Shown in pieces: positions 6,733 through 12,228 of a DNA stretch of 12,228 nt (its first letter is position 1; the number at the start of each line of letters is the position of its first letter). Below the pieces are notes generated by a model. That model made no database searches and had not been told where the DNA came from. It saw only the letters and a program-made list of their open reading frames with translations. The position numbers and the translations under genes are program-made. Location of the stretch: contig DHWM01000182.1 of assembly GCA_002413185.1 (NCBI GenBank), positions 1-12,228 of the forward strand, given 5' to 3'. The stretch comes from Actinobacteria bacterium UBA5182 (GTDB taxonomy: Bacteria > Actinomycetota > UBA4738).

Positions 6733-7644
6733 ATGACCCGAGGGAGACCGTTCGTACTTCCCCTCGCGCTCACCTGCCTGCTGGCCGGGGCCTGCGCCGG
6801 GCCGAAGCCCCCGGCCAGGCAGCACCCCTCCCCCTCCCTTTCCTCGCCCGGGCCCCAGATCCTCCTGTCCGTCCTGGCCGGTTCGGTCTCTCTGGTCGAT
6901 CCCTCCACGGGCCGGATGACGACGCTCGCGTCGAACCTGTCCGACTATCAAGCCGGCTTCGCCTCCTGGGAGCCGGATCATCGCCGCCTGGCCTACGGAG
7001 ACGGGGGCATCGTCATCGTCGACCTCGCCACCGGCCGGAGGACCACCGTGGCCCGCGGGCCTGCGGTTTCGATGCCGTCATGGAGCCCCGACGGCGCCTT
7101 TCTCGCCTACGGGAACGGCGTGGCCCTGTGGCTCGCTTCCGCCGACGGGTCGAACGCCGCCCCGGTGCGGCTGGTGGCCACGTTGGCTCCGCTCGGGATG
7201 GCCTGGGGCCCGACCGGGATGATCGCGCTCGAGGGGCTGGAGCGGGACTGCAGCCGATCGTTCGCCTGCACCTCGACGGATCGCAGCGAGATCTGGACGG
7301 TGACCCCGGACTCGGCCAACCTTCACCAGGTCACGCACGTCGGCCACGCGGCCAGTCCGAAATGGTCGCCGGACGGCTCACGCCTCCTCTACATCGAACG
7401 ATCGGCGGGCACCGACCGAGGGTCGCTGTGGTCGATCGGCGCGGACGGCTCCGGGGCCAGCCGGATGACCTCGGCCAACGACGTGGTCGCCGCGGATTGG
7501 TCGCCCGACGGACACCAGCTCGCCGTGGTCCGCCCCGGAACCTCTCCGCAGACACTCCAGCTCTGGGTGGGTGACTCGAACGGATCGGCGCTTCAGGCGG
7601 TCGGATCGCCGGTCGCGGGGAGCGAGGCGTCCGTCGACTGGTAG
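6733..7644 (+). CDS. Lipoprotein with TolB/PD40-type beta-propeller repeats
   Basis: A 303-residue exported protein. The N-terminus has Arg residues, a hydrophobic stretch and Leu-Leu-Ala-Gly-Ala-Cys, with Cys21 as the likely lipidated residue (a relaxed lipobox). A Pro/Ser-rich linker follows to about residue 45. The rest shows at least four PD40 (WD40-like) blades marked by Trp-(S/E)-Pro-Asp-(G/H): Ser-Trp-Glu-Pro-Asp-His, Ser-Trp-Ser-Pro-Asp-Gly, Lys-Trp-Ser-Pro-Asp-Gly and Asp-Trp-Ser-Pro-Asp-Gly. Such propellers bind proteins or ligands outside the membrane. Two cysteines near residues 174 and 179 could form a disulfide. ATG 6733 is chosen because AAGGAG lies 5 bases upstream and the signal peptide begins there; an in-frame start at 6661 would bury it. 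The gene is divergent from tRNA-Leu and convergent with the cyclophilin operon (16 bases between stops). Partner and role are unknown. Confidence 0.87.
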   Translation: MTRGRPFVLPLALTCLLAGACAGPKPPARQHPSPSLSSPGPQILLSVLAGSVSLVDPSTGRMTTLASNLSDYQAGFASWEPDHRRLAYGDGGIVIVDLATGRRTTVARGPAVSMPSWSPDGAFLAYGNGVALWLASADGSNAAPVRLVATLAPLGMAWGPTGMIALEGLERDCSRSFACTSTDRSEIWTVTPDSANLHQVTHVGHAASPKWSPDGSRLLYIERSAGTDRGSLWSIGADGSGASRMTSANDVVAADWSPDGHQLAVVRPGTSPQTLQLWVGDSNGSALQAVGSPVAGSEASVDW

Positions 7645-7659
7645 TACCGAAGGAAGTGC

Positions 7660-8178
7660 TCAGCTCTCTTCGATGGTGATCCTGGTGATCGAGACCGGCT
7701 CCCTGGGCCGGTCTCCGAAGCTGGTCGGGACCGCGCCCACCGTCTCCACCACGTCGAGGCCCTCTCCAACCTTCCCGAAGATCGTGTAGTTCTTCGGCAG
7801 GCTCTCCCCCTGTGGCCCCGCCACGATGAAGAACTGGCTGCCGTTGGTGTTCGGTCCGGCGTTCGCCATGGCCAGGGTGCCGTGCTCGTAGCGGAGGTCG
7901 TTGTCCAGTTCGTCCTCGAACTCGTACCCCGGCCCTCCCCGGCCCGTCCCCTCCGGGTCGCCCCCCTGAATGACGAAGCCCTTGATGACGCGGTGGAAGC
8001 CCACGTCCTCGTAGAACCCTTGACGGGCCAGGAAGACGAAGTTGTTGACGGTCTTCGGAGCCTGGGCGGCGAACAGGTCGGCCTTCACCGTGCCGTGGGA
8101 CGTCTCGATGGTGGCCGAGTAGCGCTTGGCCGGATCGATCTGCATGTCAGGCGGCCGGTCGAATCGAAGCTTCGCCAT
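7660..8178 (-). CDS. Cyclophilin-type peptidyl-prolyl cis-trans isomerase, cytosolic
   Basis: A 172-residue single-domain cyclophilin that interconverts cis and trans X-Pro bonds during protein folding. The core motifs are present: Phe61-His62-Arg63 with catalytic Arg63, Gly-Phe-Val-Ile-Gln71-Gly-Gly-Asp-Pro, the Gly-Gly-Pro-Gly-Tyr loop (81-85), and Asn-Gly-Ser-Gln-Phe-Phe-Ile (112-118). No signal peptide or membrane segment is visible, so it should be cytosolic. It is the last gene of the minus-strand operon, with 4 bases between the stop of the upstream cyclophilin and its ATG. Its ribosome site AAGGAG lies within the final Lys-Glu codons of that gene, which couples their translation. It is a paralogue of the neighbour: both end in (I/V)-Thr-Ile-(E/K)-Glu-Ser. 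Confidence 0.94.
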   Translation of the reverse strand: MAKLRFDRPPDMQIDPAKRYSATIETSHGTVKADLFAAQAPKTVNNFVFLARQGFYEDVGFHRVIKGFVIQGGDPEGTGRGGPGYEFEDELDNDLRYEHGTLAMANAGPNTNGSQFFIVAGPQGESLPKNYTIFGKVGEGLDVVETVGAVPTSFGDRPREPVSITRITIEES

Positions 8179-8182
8179 GTGA

Positions 8183-8995
8183 TCAGGACTCCTTGATCGT
8201 CACCTTGACGATGTAGATGGTCTGGGTGGGGCGCCCGTCGGACGCGTTGCCCTCGATGGGAAGCTGGTCGATCTTGGTCGCCACGTCCTGCCCGGAGACG
8301 ACCGTGCCGATGATGGCGTAGTCGGGCGTCAGCGAGGCTCCCTGGGAGCCGGTGACGATGAAGAACTGGCTGCCCGAGGTGCCCGCCGGCTCGGCGCCGC
8401 TCTTCGCCATCGCCACGACTCCGACGGTGTATTTGGCGTCCTTCGGGGGAGCGTCGACGGTCTTGTACCCGGGCCCGCCGGTCCCGGTGCCGGTGGGGTC
8501 GCCTCCCTGGATGACGAAGTCCCGCGATAGGCGGTGGAAGATGAGGCCGTCGTAGAAGTGGTGCCGTGCCAGGAACACGAAGCTGTTGACCGTGTTCGGC
8601 GACTCCTTCCGCAGGAGCTTCATCACGACGGTCCCGCAGGACGTCACCATCGTCGCGGTGTAGGTCTTGGTCGCCTTGATGCTCATCTTCGGTGCCTTGG
8701 TGAAGGTGGGCTTCTTGACGGCCGACGCGGCGGGGACCGTTCCCCCGCAGGCCACACCCCCGGCGAGGGTCGGCGTCGCGGTGGGGGTCGGCGTGACCGA
8801 GGCCTTCGCCACGGGCTTCGTCTTCGGCGAGGTGTTCCGGAAGATCAGGACGAAGCCGAAGCTGAGACCGGCCAGCGCGATGAGGACCGCCAGGCTCGCG
8901 ACCAAGGTTCGCTGGCGGCGCTTCTTGCGGCGCTCCGCCGCCCGGCGTTGGGCGAGCTTGGCCAGCTGACGTTCGCGCGTTCTTCGATTGGGCAT
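8183..8995 (-). CDS. Membrane-anchored cyclophilin-type peptidyl-prolyl isomerase
   Basis: A 270-residue protein. Residues 1-29 are strongly basic (Arg/Lys-rich, cytosolic). Residues about 30-52 form one transmembrane helix, followed by a Pro/Thr-rich linker (55-76) and a cyclophilin domain from about 110 to the end, with Phe-His-Arg155, Phe-Val-Ile-Gln163-Gly-Gly-Asp-Pro, Gly-Gly-Pro-Gly-Tyr and Gly-Ser-Gln-Phe-Phe-Ile. The positive-inside rule puts the isomerase domain outside the membrane, where it would help fold secreted or cell-wall proteins. Cys83 and Cys120 are both extracytoplasmic and could form a disulfide. The basic-tail, single-helix, Thr/Pro-linker design is common in actinobacterial cyclophilins. 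ATG 8995 follows the stop of the DUF501-Ppx gene by 9 bases; no strong ribosome site is visible, so translation may be coupled. Confidence 0.93.
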   Translation of the reverse strand: MPNRRTRERQLAKLAQRRAAERRKKRRQRTLVASLAVLIALAGLSFGFVLIFRNTSPKTKPVAKASVTPTPTATPTLAGGVACGGTVPAASAVKKPTFTKAPKMSIKATKTYTATMVTSCGTVVMKLLRKESPNTVNSFVFLARHHFYDGLIFHRLSRDFVIQGGDPTGTGTGGPGYKTVDAPPKDAKYTVGVVAMAKSGAEPAGTSGSQFFIVTGSQGASLTPDYAIIGTVVSGQDVATKIDQLPIEGNASDGRPTQTIYIVKVTIKES

Positions 8996-9004
8996 CGGGA
9001 AGGT

Positions 9005-10399
9005 TCAGCCTACCGACCCGGGGGCGCCTTCGACCATGGCGTAGGCCAGGCCGTCGAGGATGTCGGTCTCCGACACCAGGGCTTCGGTGAAGCCCCACCG
9101 ATGCATCACGCTGGTCAGGATGGCCGCGCCGGCCGGGATCACGTCCTCTCGCCCGGGGGCCATCACTGGGATCTCCCGCCGTTCCTCGACGGTCATGTCG
9201 GCGAGCAGCCGGAACACTCTATCGGCGTCCAGGCGGGACAGCCGGGTTCGGTGGAGCTGCTCCGGGTCGTACTCGGGAAGGCCCATGGCGATGGCCTGCA
9301 TGGTGGTGGCGGTGCCGGCCACGGCCACCAGGGTCCTCGCGTCGTGCACGGCGACGTGGTCCTCCACCCCGGCCAGGATGTCGGTGATCTCTGCCTCCAG
9401 GGCGTCCAGCTCCTCGTACGAGGGCGGGTCGGTGTGGACGAACCGCTCGGTCAGCCGCACGCTTCCCATGTTGGTGGAACGAGCCAACGCGGGTCCGTCC
9501 TGTCCCAGGACGAACTCGGTGCTCCCGCCGCCGATGTCGAGGACCAAATAGGGGCCGGGGACATCCGCTGCCTCGGCCAGTCCGTGCGTGGCGCCCACGA
9601 AGGACCGTTCGGCCTCCTCCTCGCCGGAGAGCACCTCCATGGGCTCGCCGGTCAGGCGCTGCACCTCGTTCGCCAGATCGTCGCGGTTGGCCGCGTCCCG
9701 CACGGCGCTGGTGGCGGCGAGGTGAATGCGTTCGACGTCGAGCGCCCTGGCCCGCCGGCAATAACGCTCCAGCACGTCCAGGGTCCGGCGAAGCGCGGCC
9801 GGGGCGAGGCGATGGGTCTGGTCGACGCCCTGCCCGATCCGGGTGATCACCATGTCCCGGGCCAGGTCCTGGAGGTCCGCCTCACCGTGGGTGAACCTGG
9901 CAACCAGCAACCGGATGGAGTTCGTCCCGAGATCGATGGTGCCGAGCCGCCGGGACGGCTTCTCGTAATGGAGCTGGTCGCTCTCCTTGAGGCGATCCGC
10001 CACCCACTTCCCGATGGGGTCCGGGCCGCCACCCACGTAATAGGCGTAGTGGGCGTGGAGGCACTTCACCCCGCGAGCCGCACCACCCACGCCGCCCCGC
10101 TGCTCGGAACCGGCCACCAGAGCGCCCCGTTCGGCCGCGTATTCCTCGTGAGCGCGGCGGAGCCCGGTTCGAAGATCCGGGTCGACTTCGGCTTCGGCCT
10201 CCAGGCGCTTGATCCATCCCTCGGACTCGAGGCGGGCCACGGCTCTGATCGTCTCGGGGCAGGTCAGCCAGTAGAGCGTGGGGAACGGGTTGCCCTTCGC
10301 GTCGACGGGATGGTTCCGGATGACCAGGGGATGGCCGGGCCCACACCGGGCCACGACGGTGAACGGCACGAGCGGTTCCCGGCCCAGCTGGGCAGCCAC
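9005..10399 (-). CDS. Fusion of DUF501 domain and Ppx/GppA exopolyphosphatase
   Basis: A 464-residue protein joining two normally separate families. Residues 1 to about 140 are DUF501: Gln-Leu-Gly-Arg-Glu-Pro near the start, Pro-Phe-Pro-Thr-Leu-Tyr-Trp-Leu-Thr-Cys-Pro, and Val-Lys-Cys-Leu-His-Ala-His-Tyr-Ala. Residues 150-464 are a Ppx/GppA phosphatase of the ASKHA fold: Gly153-Thr-Ile-Asp-Leu-Gly-Thr-Asn-Ser161 (phosphate 1), Ala-Thr-Ser-Ala-Val-Arg-Asp-Ala, Gly-Glu-Glu-Glu-Ala-Glu-Arg, and Asp288-Ile-Gly-Gly-Gly-Ser-Thr-Glu295 (phosphate 2). It should hydrolyse terminal phosphates of polyphosphate or the 5' phosphate of pppGpp. The first standard start is GTG 10399, yet the codons just upstream still read DUF501-like (Asp-Arg-His-Ala-Val-Ala-Ala-Gln-Leu-Gly-Arg), so the true N-terminus may lie further up. 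The S1-domain gene ends 23 bases upstream; a membrane cyclophilin follows after 9 bases. No cytosolic start codon fits the domain junction, so a true one-chain fusion is favoured. Confidence 0.9.
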   Translation of the reverse strand: MAAQLGREPLVPFTVVARCGPGHPLVIRNHPVDAKGNPFPTLYWLTCPETIRAVARLESEGWIKRLEAEAEVDPDLRTGLRRAHEEYAAERGALVAGSEQRGGVGGAARGVKCLHAHYAYYVGGGPDPIGKWVADRLKESDQLHYEKPSRRLGTIDLGTNSIRLLVARFTHGEADLQDLARDMVITRIGQGVDQTHRLAPAALRRTLDVLERYCRRARALDVERIHLAATSAVRDAANRDDLANEVQRLTGEPMEVLSGEEEAERSFVGATHGLAEAADVPGPYLVLDIGGGSTEFVLGQDGPALARSTNMGSVRLTERFVHTDPPSYEELDALEAEITDILAGVEDHVAVHDARTLVAVAGTATTMQAIAMGLPEYDPEQLHRTRLSRLDADRVFRLLADMTVEERREIPVMAPGREDVIPAGAAILTSVMHRWGFTEALVSETDILDGLAYAMVEGAPGSVG

Positions 10400-10422
10400 C
10401 GCGTGACGGTCCGAAGCGGTCG

Positions 10423-10770
10423 CTATTTGCGCTTGTTCTCCACGGAGCGCTTGAAGTCCACCTGGCGCTCTTCCGACTGGCGCATGAACCGCTTGAGCTT
10501 CTGCTCGAACTCCGGGTCCTTGCCCCGGCGTTCGATGCGGGGGGCGGGGTCCTGGAGCGCCTTGATGGAGAGGTCGATCTTGCCGTCTTCCTTGATGGCG
10601 ACGACCTTCGCTTGGACCTTGTCGTTCAGCCGGAGGTGCTCCTCGACGTTCTTGACGTAGTTCCGATCGATCTCGGAGATGTGCACGAGGCCCATCTTCC
10701 CGTCTTCGAGCTGGAGGAACGCCCCGTAGGGGGTGATGCGCTGGACGGTCCCTTCGATGACCGCCCCCAC
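10423..10770 (-). CDS. S1 domain RNA-binding protein
   Basis: A 115-residue (or slightly longer) protein with one S1 OB-fold at residues 1-70: Val-Gly-Ala-Val-Ile-Glu-Gly-Thr-Val, Ile-Thr-Pro-Tyr-Gly-Ala-Phe-Leu-Gln-Leu, Gly-Leu-Val-His-Ile-Ser-Glu-Ile and Lys-Val-Val-Ala-Ile...Lys-Ile-Asp-Leu-Ser-Ile-Lys-Ala. The tail is basic and helical (Lys/Arg/Glu-rich, about 75-115). Small S1 proteins of this type bind RNA or ribosomes; the family includes the YabR-like proteins encoded near divIC in Firmicutes. GTG 10770 is the first standard start codon, but the family-like N-terminus seems to continue upstream (Ala-Glu-Ile-Glu-Val-Gly), with AUC 10785 placed 5 bases after AAAGGGG. It is the first gene of the operon and is driven by the promoter at 10837-10865. 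Confidence 0.9.
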   Translation of the reverse strand: MGAVIEGTVQRITPYGAFLQLEDGKMGLVHISEIDRNYVKNVEEHLRLNDKVQAKVVAIKEDGKIDLSIKALQDPAPRIERRGKDPEFEQKLKRFMRQSEERQVDFKRSVENKRK

Positions 10771-10836
10771 CTCTATCTCTGCGATTGGAACCCCTTTCGG
10801 CTGATTGGACTGGCCGAGCCAGCGAAACAGGAGGGC

Positions 10837-10865
10837 ACTATCCCACCAGCATGTTTACCCGTCAA
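10837..10865 (-). promoter_or_regulatory. Sigma-70-type promoter of the S1/DUF501-Ppx/cyclophilin operon
   Basis: On the minus strand the -35 box is TTGACG (10865-10860) and the -10 box GATAGT (10842-10837), separated by exactly 17 bases. Transcription would start near 10830, leaving a leader of about 45-60 bases before the S1 gene. The -35 matches consensus in five of six positions and the -10 in four of six, with correct spacing and direction. Confidence 0.6.
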
Positions 10866-10908
10866 GAGATCGAGATGGGATGAGGACCCGCGAGGCGAGG
10901 CGAACAGT

Positions 10909-10977
10909 AAGCGGCTCTGATCGACCAACGCGGCCCGGTCACCTTTGGGTTGGGGAAGGATCGCGCCGGAGCCGCTT
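10909..10977. repeat. 9-bp inverted repeat in the divergent intergenic region
   Basis: AAGCGGCTC (10909-10917) and GAGCCGCTT (10969-10977) are perfect inverted copies, 51 bases apart. They lie between the minus-strand operon promoter and the CHASE2 gene. A dispersed operator or a long-loop RNA stem is possible, but it could be chance. No other recognisable element was seen in 10866-11045, and no clear promoter for the CHASE2 gene. Confidence 0.4.
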
Positions 10978-11045
10978 GATGAATCGGAATATTGTTCGGC
11001 CTGTGGCGACCGCTCACACCCGCTCTGACCCGAGGGAGCGCCCTG

Positions 11046-12228
11046 TTGAGCCTGCGGAGCATGCAGAAGCTTCGTCGTAGGCTCGCGGGCCCGCTGCTGA
11101 TCACAGGAGTCCTCATTGCCCTTTCGGCCGGTGGACTCGCTCTGGGGGTGTTCGGCGGCTTTCAGCGGGCTACGACCGACAGGCTGTTCCCGGCCGCCAC
11201 GGCGGATGCTCGCATCGCCGTTGTCGGAATCGATGGGCGCTCGATCTCGGACTTGGGGGAGCGCTGGCCGTGGCCTCGCGAACTTCAGGCGAAACTCATT
11301 CGAGCCATCGCGGCCGAGCGCCCGCGGCTGATTGTGTATGACGTGGTCGTGGGCGCGCCCTCTGCAGGCGACGACCAACTCTCGGCAGCCCTCCACGAGG
11401 CTGGGAACGTGGTCCTTGCCGCCGCGGCCGATGTCTCCGCCACATCTCACGGGCGGTTCTTCGAGGCGCGAACGATCGCTGGTCCCACGACGAGTGTGGC
11501 ATCGGCGGCCGTCGGGATCGGGCTCACCAACATCACGGCCGATCCAGGCGACGGGGTCGTCCGATCCCTTCCGCTGGTGATCGAATCACCCAGCGGAAAC
11601 CTGCTCCCCTCGATCGCTCTCGAGGCGGCCGTCCGCACCACGGGGCAGCCGGATACACCCACCATCAGGCCCGATGGTGTGCAGGTCGGGTCGGTGCTCA
11701 TGCCGACCGAGAGTCGAGCCTCGCTCACGATCAACTTCGCGGAGCCGCTGGACGTGGGAGCCCCGGCCGCGCCCTATTCGTCTGCCGCCGATGTACTGCG
11801 AGGATCATTGCCAGGCCGGCGCCTTGCCGGGAAGGTCGTCCTGGTCGGAGTGGTCGATCCGACCCTCGGAGATGTTCATCTCACGCCGGTGAACAAGAGC
11901 GGCGGAATGCCCGGCGTCTTCGTTCTGGCCAACGGGGTGAACACGATCCTCACCCGAGCCTACGTTCATCGGTCGAGCCGGCTGGAAACGATCGCGTCGA
12001 TAGCCATGCTTGCGTTCGCCGTCGCCCTCCTTACGCGACTCCTTCCCGTGTGGCTGTCGCCCGCCCCGCTCATTGCCGCAGGCGCCGGTTACCTCGTGTT
12101 CGCCTTCCTCCGGTTCGACGCGGGGTATGTCATGGACCTGGTCTACCCCGAGCTCTCCGTGGCGGGGGCGTTCGTGGGTGGGCTGGGCGCTCGAGCGTAC
12201 GGCGAGTTGGCCACCGCGTGGAAGGTGC
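11046..12228 (+). CDS. CHASE2-domain membrane sensor protein, 3' truncated by the window
   Basis: An open frame of about 394 residues that runs past the window end. An N-terminal transmembrane helix (about residues 17-38 from the TTG start) precedes an extracytoplasmic CHASE2 domain: Ile-Ala-Val-Val-Gly-Ile-Asp-Gly-Arg-Ser, Arg-Trp-Pro-Trp-Pro-Arg, Leu-Ile-Val-Tyr-Asp-Val-Val, Asp-Asp-Gln-Leu-Ser-Ala-Ala-Leu, and Leu-Val-Gly...Gly-Asp-Val-His-Leu-Thr-Pro. Two or three further hydrophobic segments follow near the window end (about 12000-12190), as is usual before the cytosolic output domain. CHASE2 proteins sense an unknown stimulus and commonly end in an adenylate cyclase, a kinase or a GGDEF domain; the output here is out of view. 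TTG 11046 is favoured because GAGGGAG (11032-11038) lies 7 bases upstream; ATG 11061 in the same frame has its purines only one base away. Confidence 0.88.
   Translation, partial: MSLRSMQKLRRRLAGPLLITGVLIALSAGGLALGVFGGFQRATTDRLFPAATADARIAVVGIDGRSISDLGERWPWPRELQAKLIRAIAAERPRLIVYDVVVGAPSAGDDQLSAALHEAGNVVLAAAADVSATSHGRFFEARTIAGPTTSVASAAVGIGLTNITADPGDGVVRSLPLVIESPSGNLLPSIALEAAVRTTGQPDTPTIRPDGVQVGSVLMPTESRASLTINFAEPLDVGAPAAPYSSAADVLRGSLPGRRLAGKVVLVGVVDPTLGDVHLTPVNKSGGMPGVFVLANGVNTILTRAYVHRSSRLETIASIAMLAFAVALLTRLLPVWLSPAPLIAAGAGYLVFAFLRFDAGYVMDLVYPELSVAGAFVGGLGARAYGELATAWKV

Noticed and set aside
8534..10660. A plus-strand open frame of 708 codons
   Set aside because: It is antisense to parts of the membrane cyclophilin, the DUF501-Ppx fusion and the S1 gene, crosses their boundaries, has no ribosome site and shows no recognisable domain.
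10976..10995. TTGATG and TATTGT as a promoter for the CHASE2 gene
   Set aside because: The two hexamers are only 8 bases apart, far from the 16-18 bases required, and no alternative partner was found for either.
10773..11450. Minus-strand open frame of 225 codons upstream of the S1 gene
   Set aside because: It covers the operon promoter region and the start of the CHASE2 gene on the other strand; the product is Arg/Gly/Ser-rich without any family signal, so it is not the expected FtsB.

Overview
The window is GC-rich DNA (codon third positions are almost all G or C) and looks like chromosome from an actinomycete-type bacterium, probably an uncultured or deep lineage. Supporting signs are the DUF501 domain (an actinobacterial family) attached to an exopolyphosphatase, the basic-tail membrane-anchored cyclophilin, and the HelZ-like SNF2 helicase paired with a SWIM-finger protein. 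No phage, IS element, CRISPR array or rRNA was seen.

Layout, left to right. 1-1354: two stand-alone plus-strand genes, an SRPBCC (START-like) protein closed by a clear intrinsic terminator and a hemerythrin-domain protein. 1355-2154: about 800 bases with no intact gene. This stretch is a scar: on the minus strand the tail of what looks like an ANTAR-domain regulator, and abutting it on the plus strand the remains of a MNT-HepT toxin-antitoxin pair, broken by at least three frameshifts. 2155-6361: a tightly coupled two-gene unit (1 base between genes), a SNF2-family ATPase of about 1076 residues followed by a SWIM zinc-finger protein. 6525-6609: a tRNA-Leu (anticodon UAA) on the minus strand. 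6733-7644: a plus-strand lipoprotein with a TolB/PD40-type beta-propeller. 7660-10770: a compact minus-strand operon, read right to left as S1-domain RNA-binding protein, DUF501-exopolyphosphatase fusion, membrane-anchored cyclophilin, cytosolic cyclophilin. It has a good sigma-70-like promoter at 10837-10865. 11046-12228: the start of a divergent plus-strand CHASE2 sensor protein that runs off the end of the window.

How the genes fit together. The SNF2-SWIM pair is very likely one functional unit acting on DNA or on DNA-protein complexes; its cellular role is not established. The minus-strand operon joins RNA binding, polyphosphate or (p)ppGpp-type phosphohydrolysis, and proline isomerisation on both sides of the membrane, which suggests stress or growth-state housekeeping. 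The most distinctive points are the one-chain DUF501-Ppx fusion, two consecutive genes in that operon whose homology-like reading extends upstream of any standard start codon, and the double gene scar at 1422-2024. I did not find a complete, clearly novel system; the SNF2-SWIM unit is the best candidate for under-described biology.
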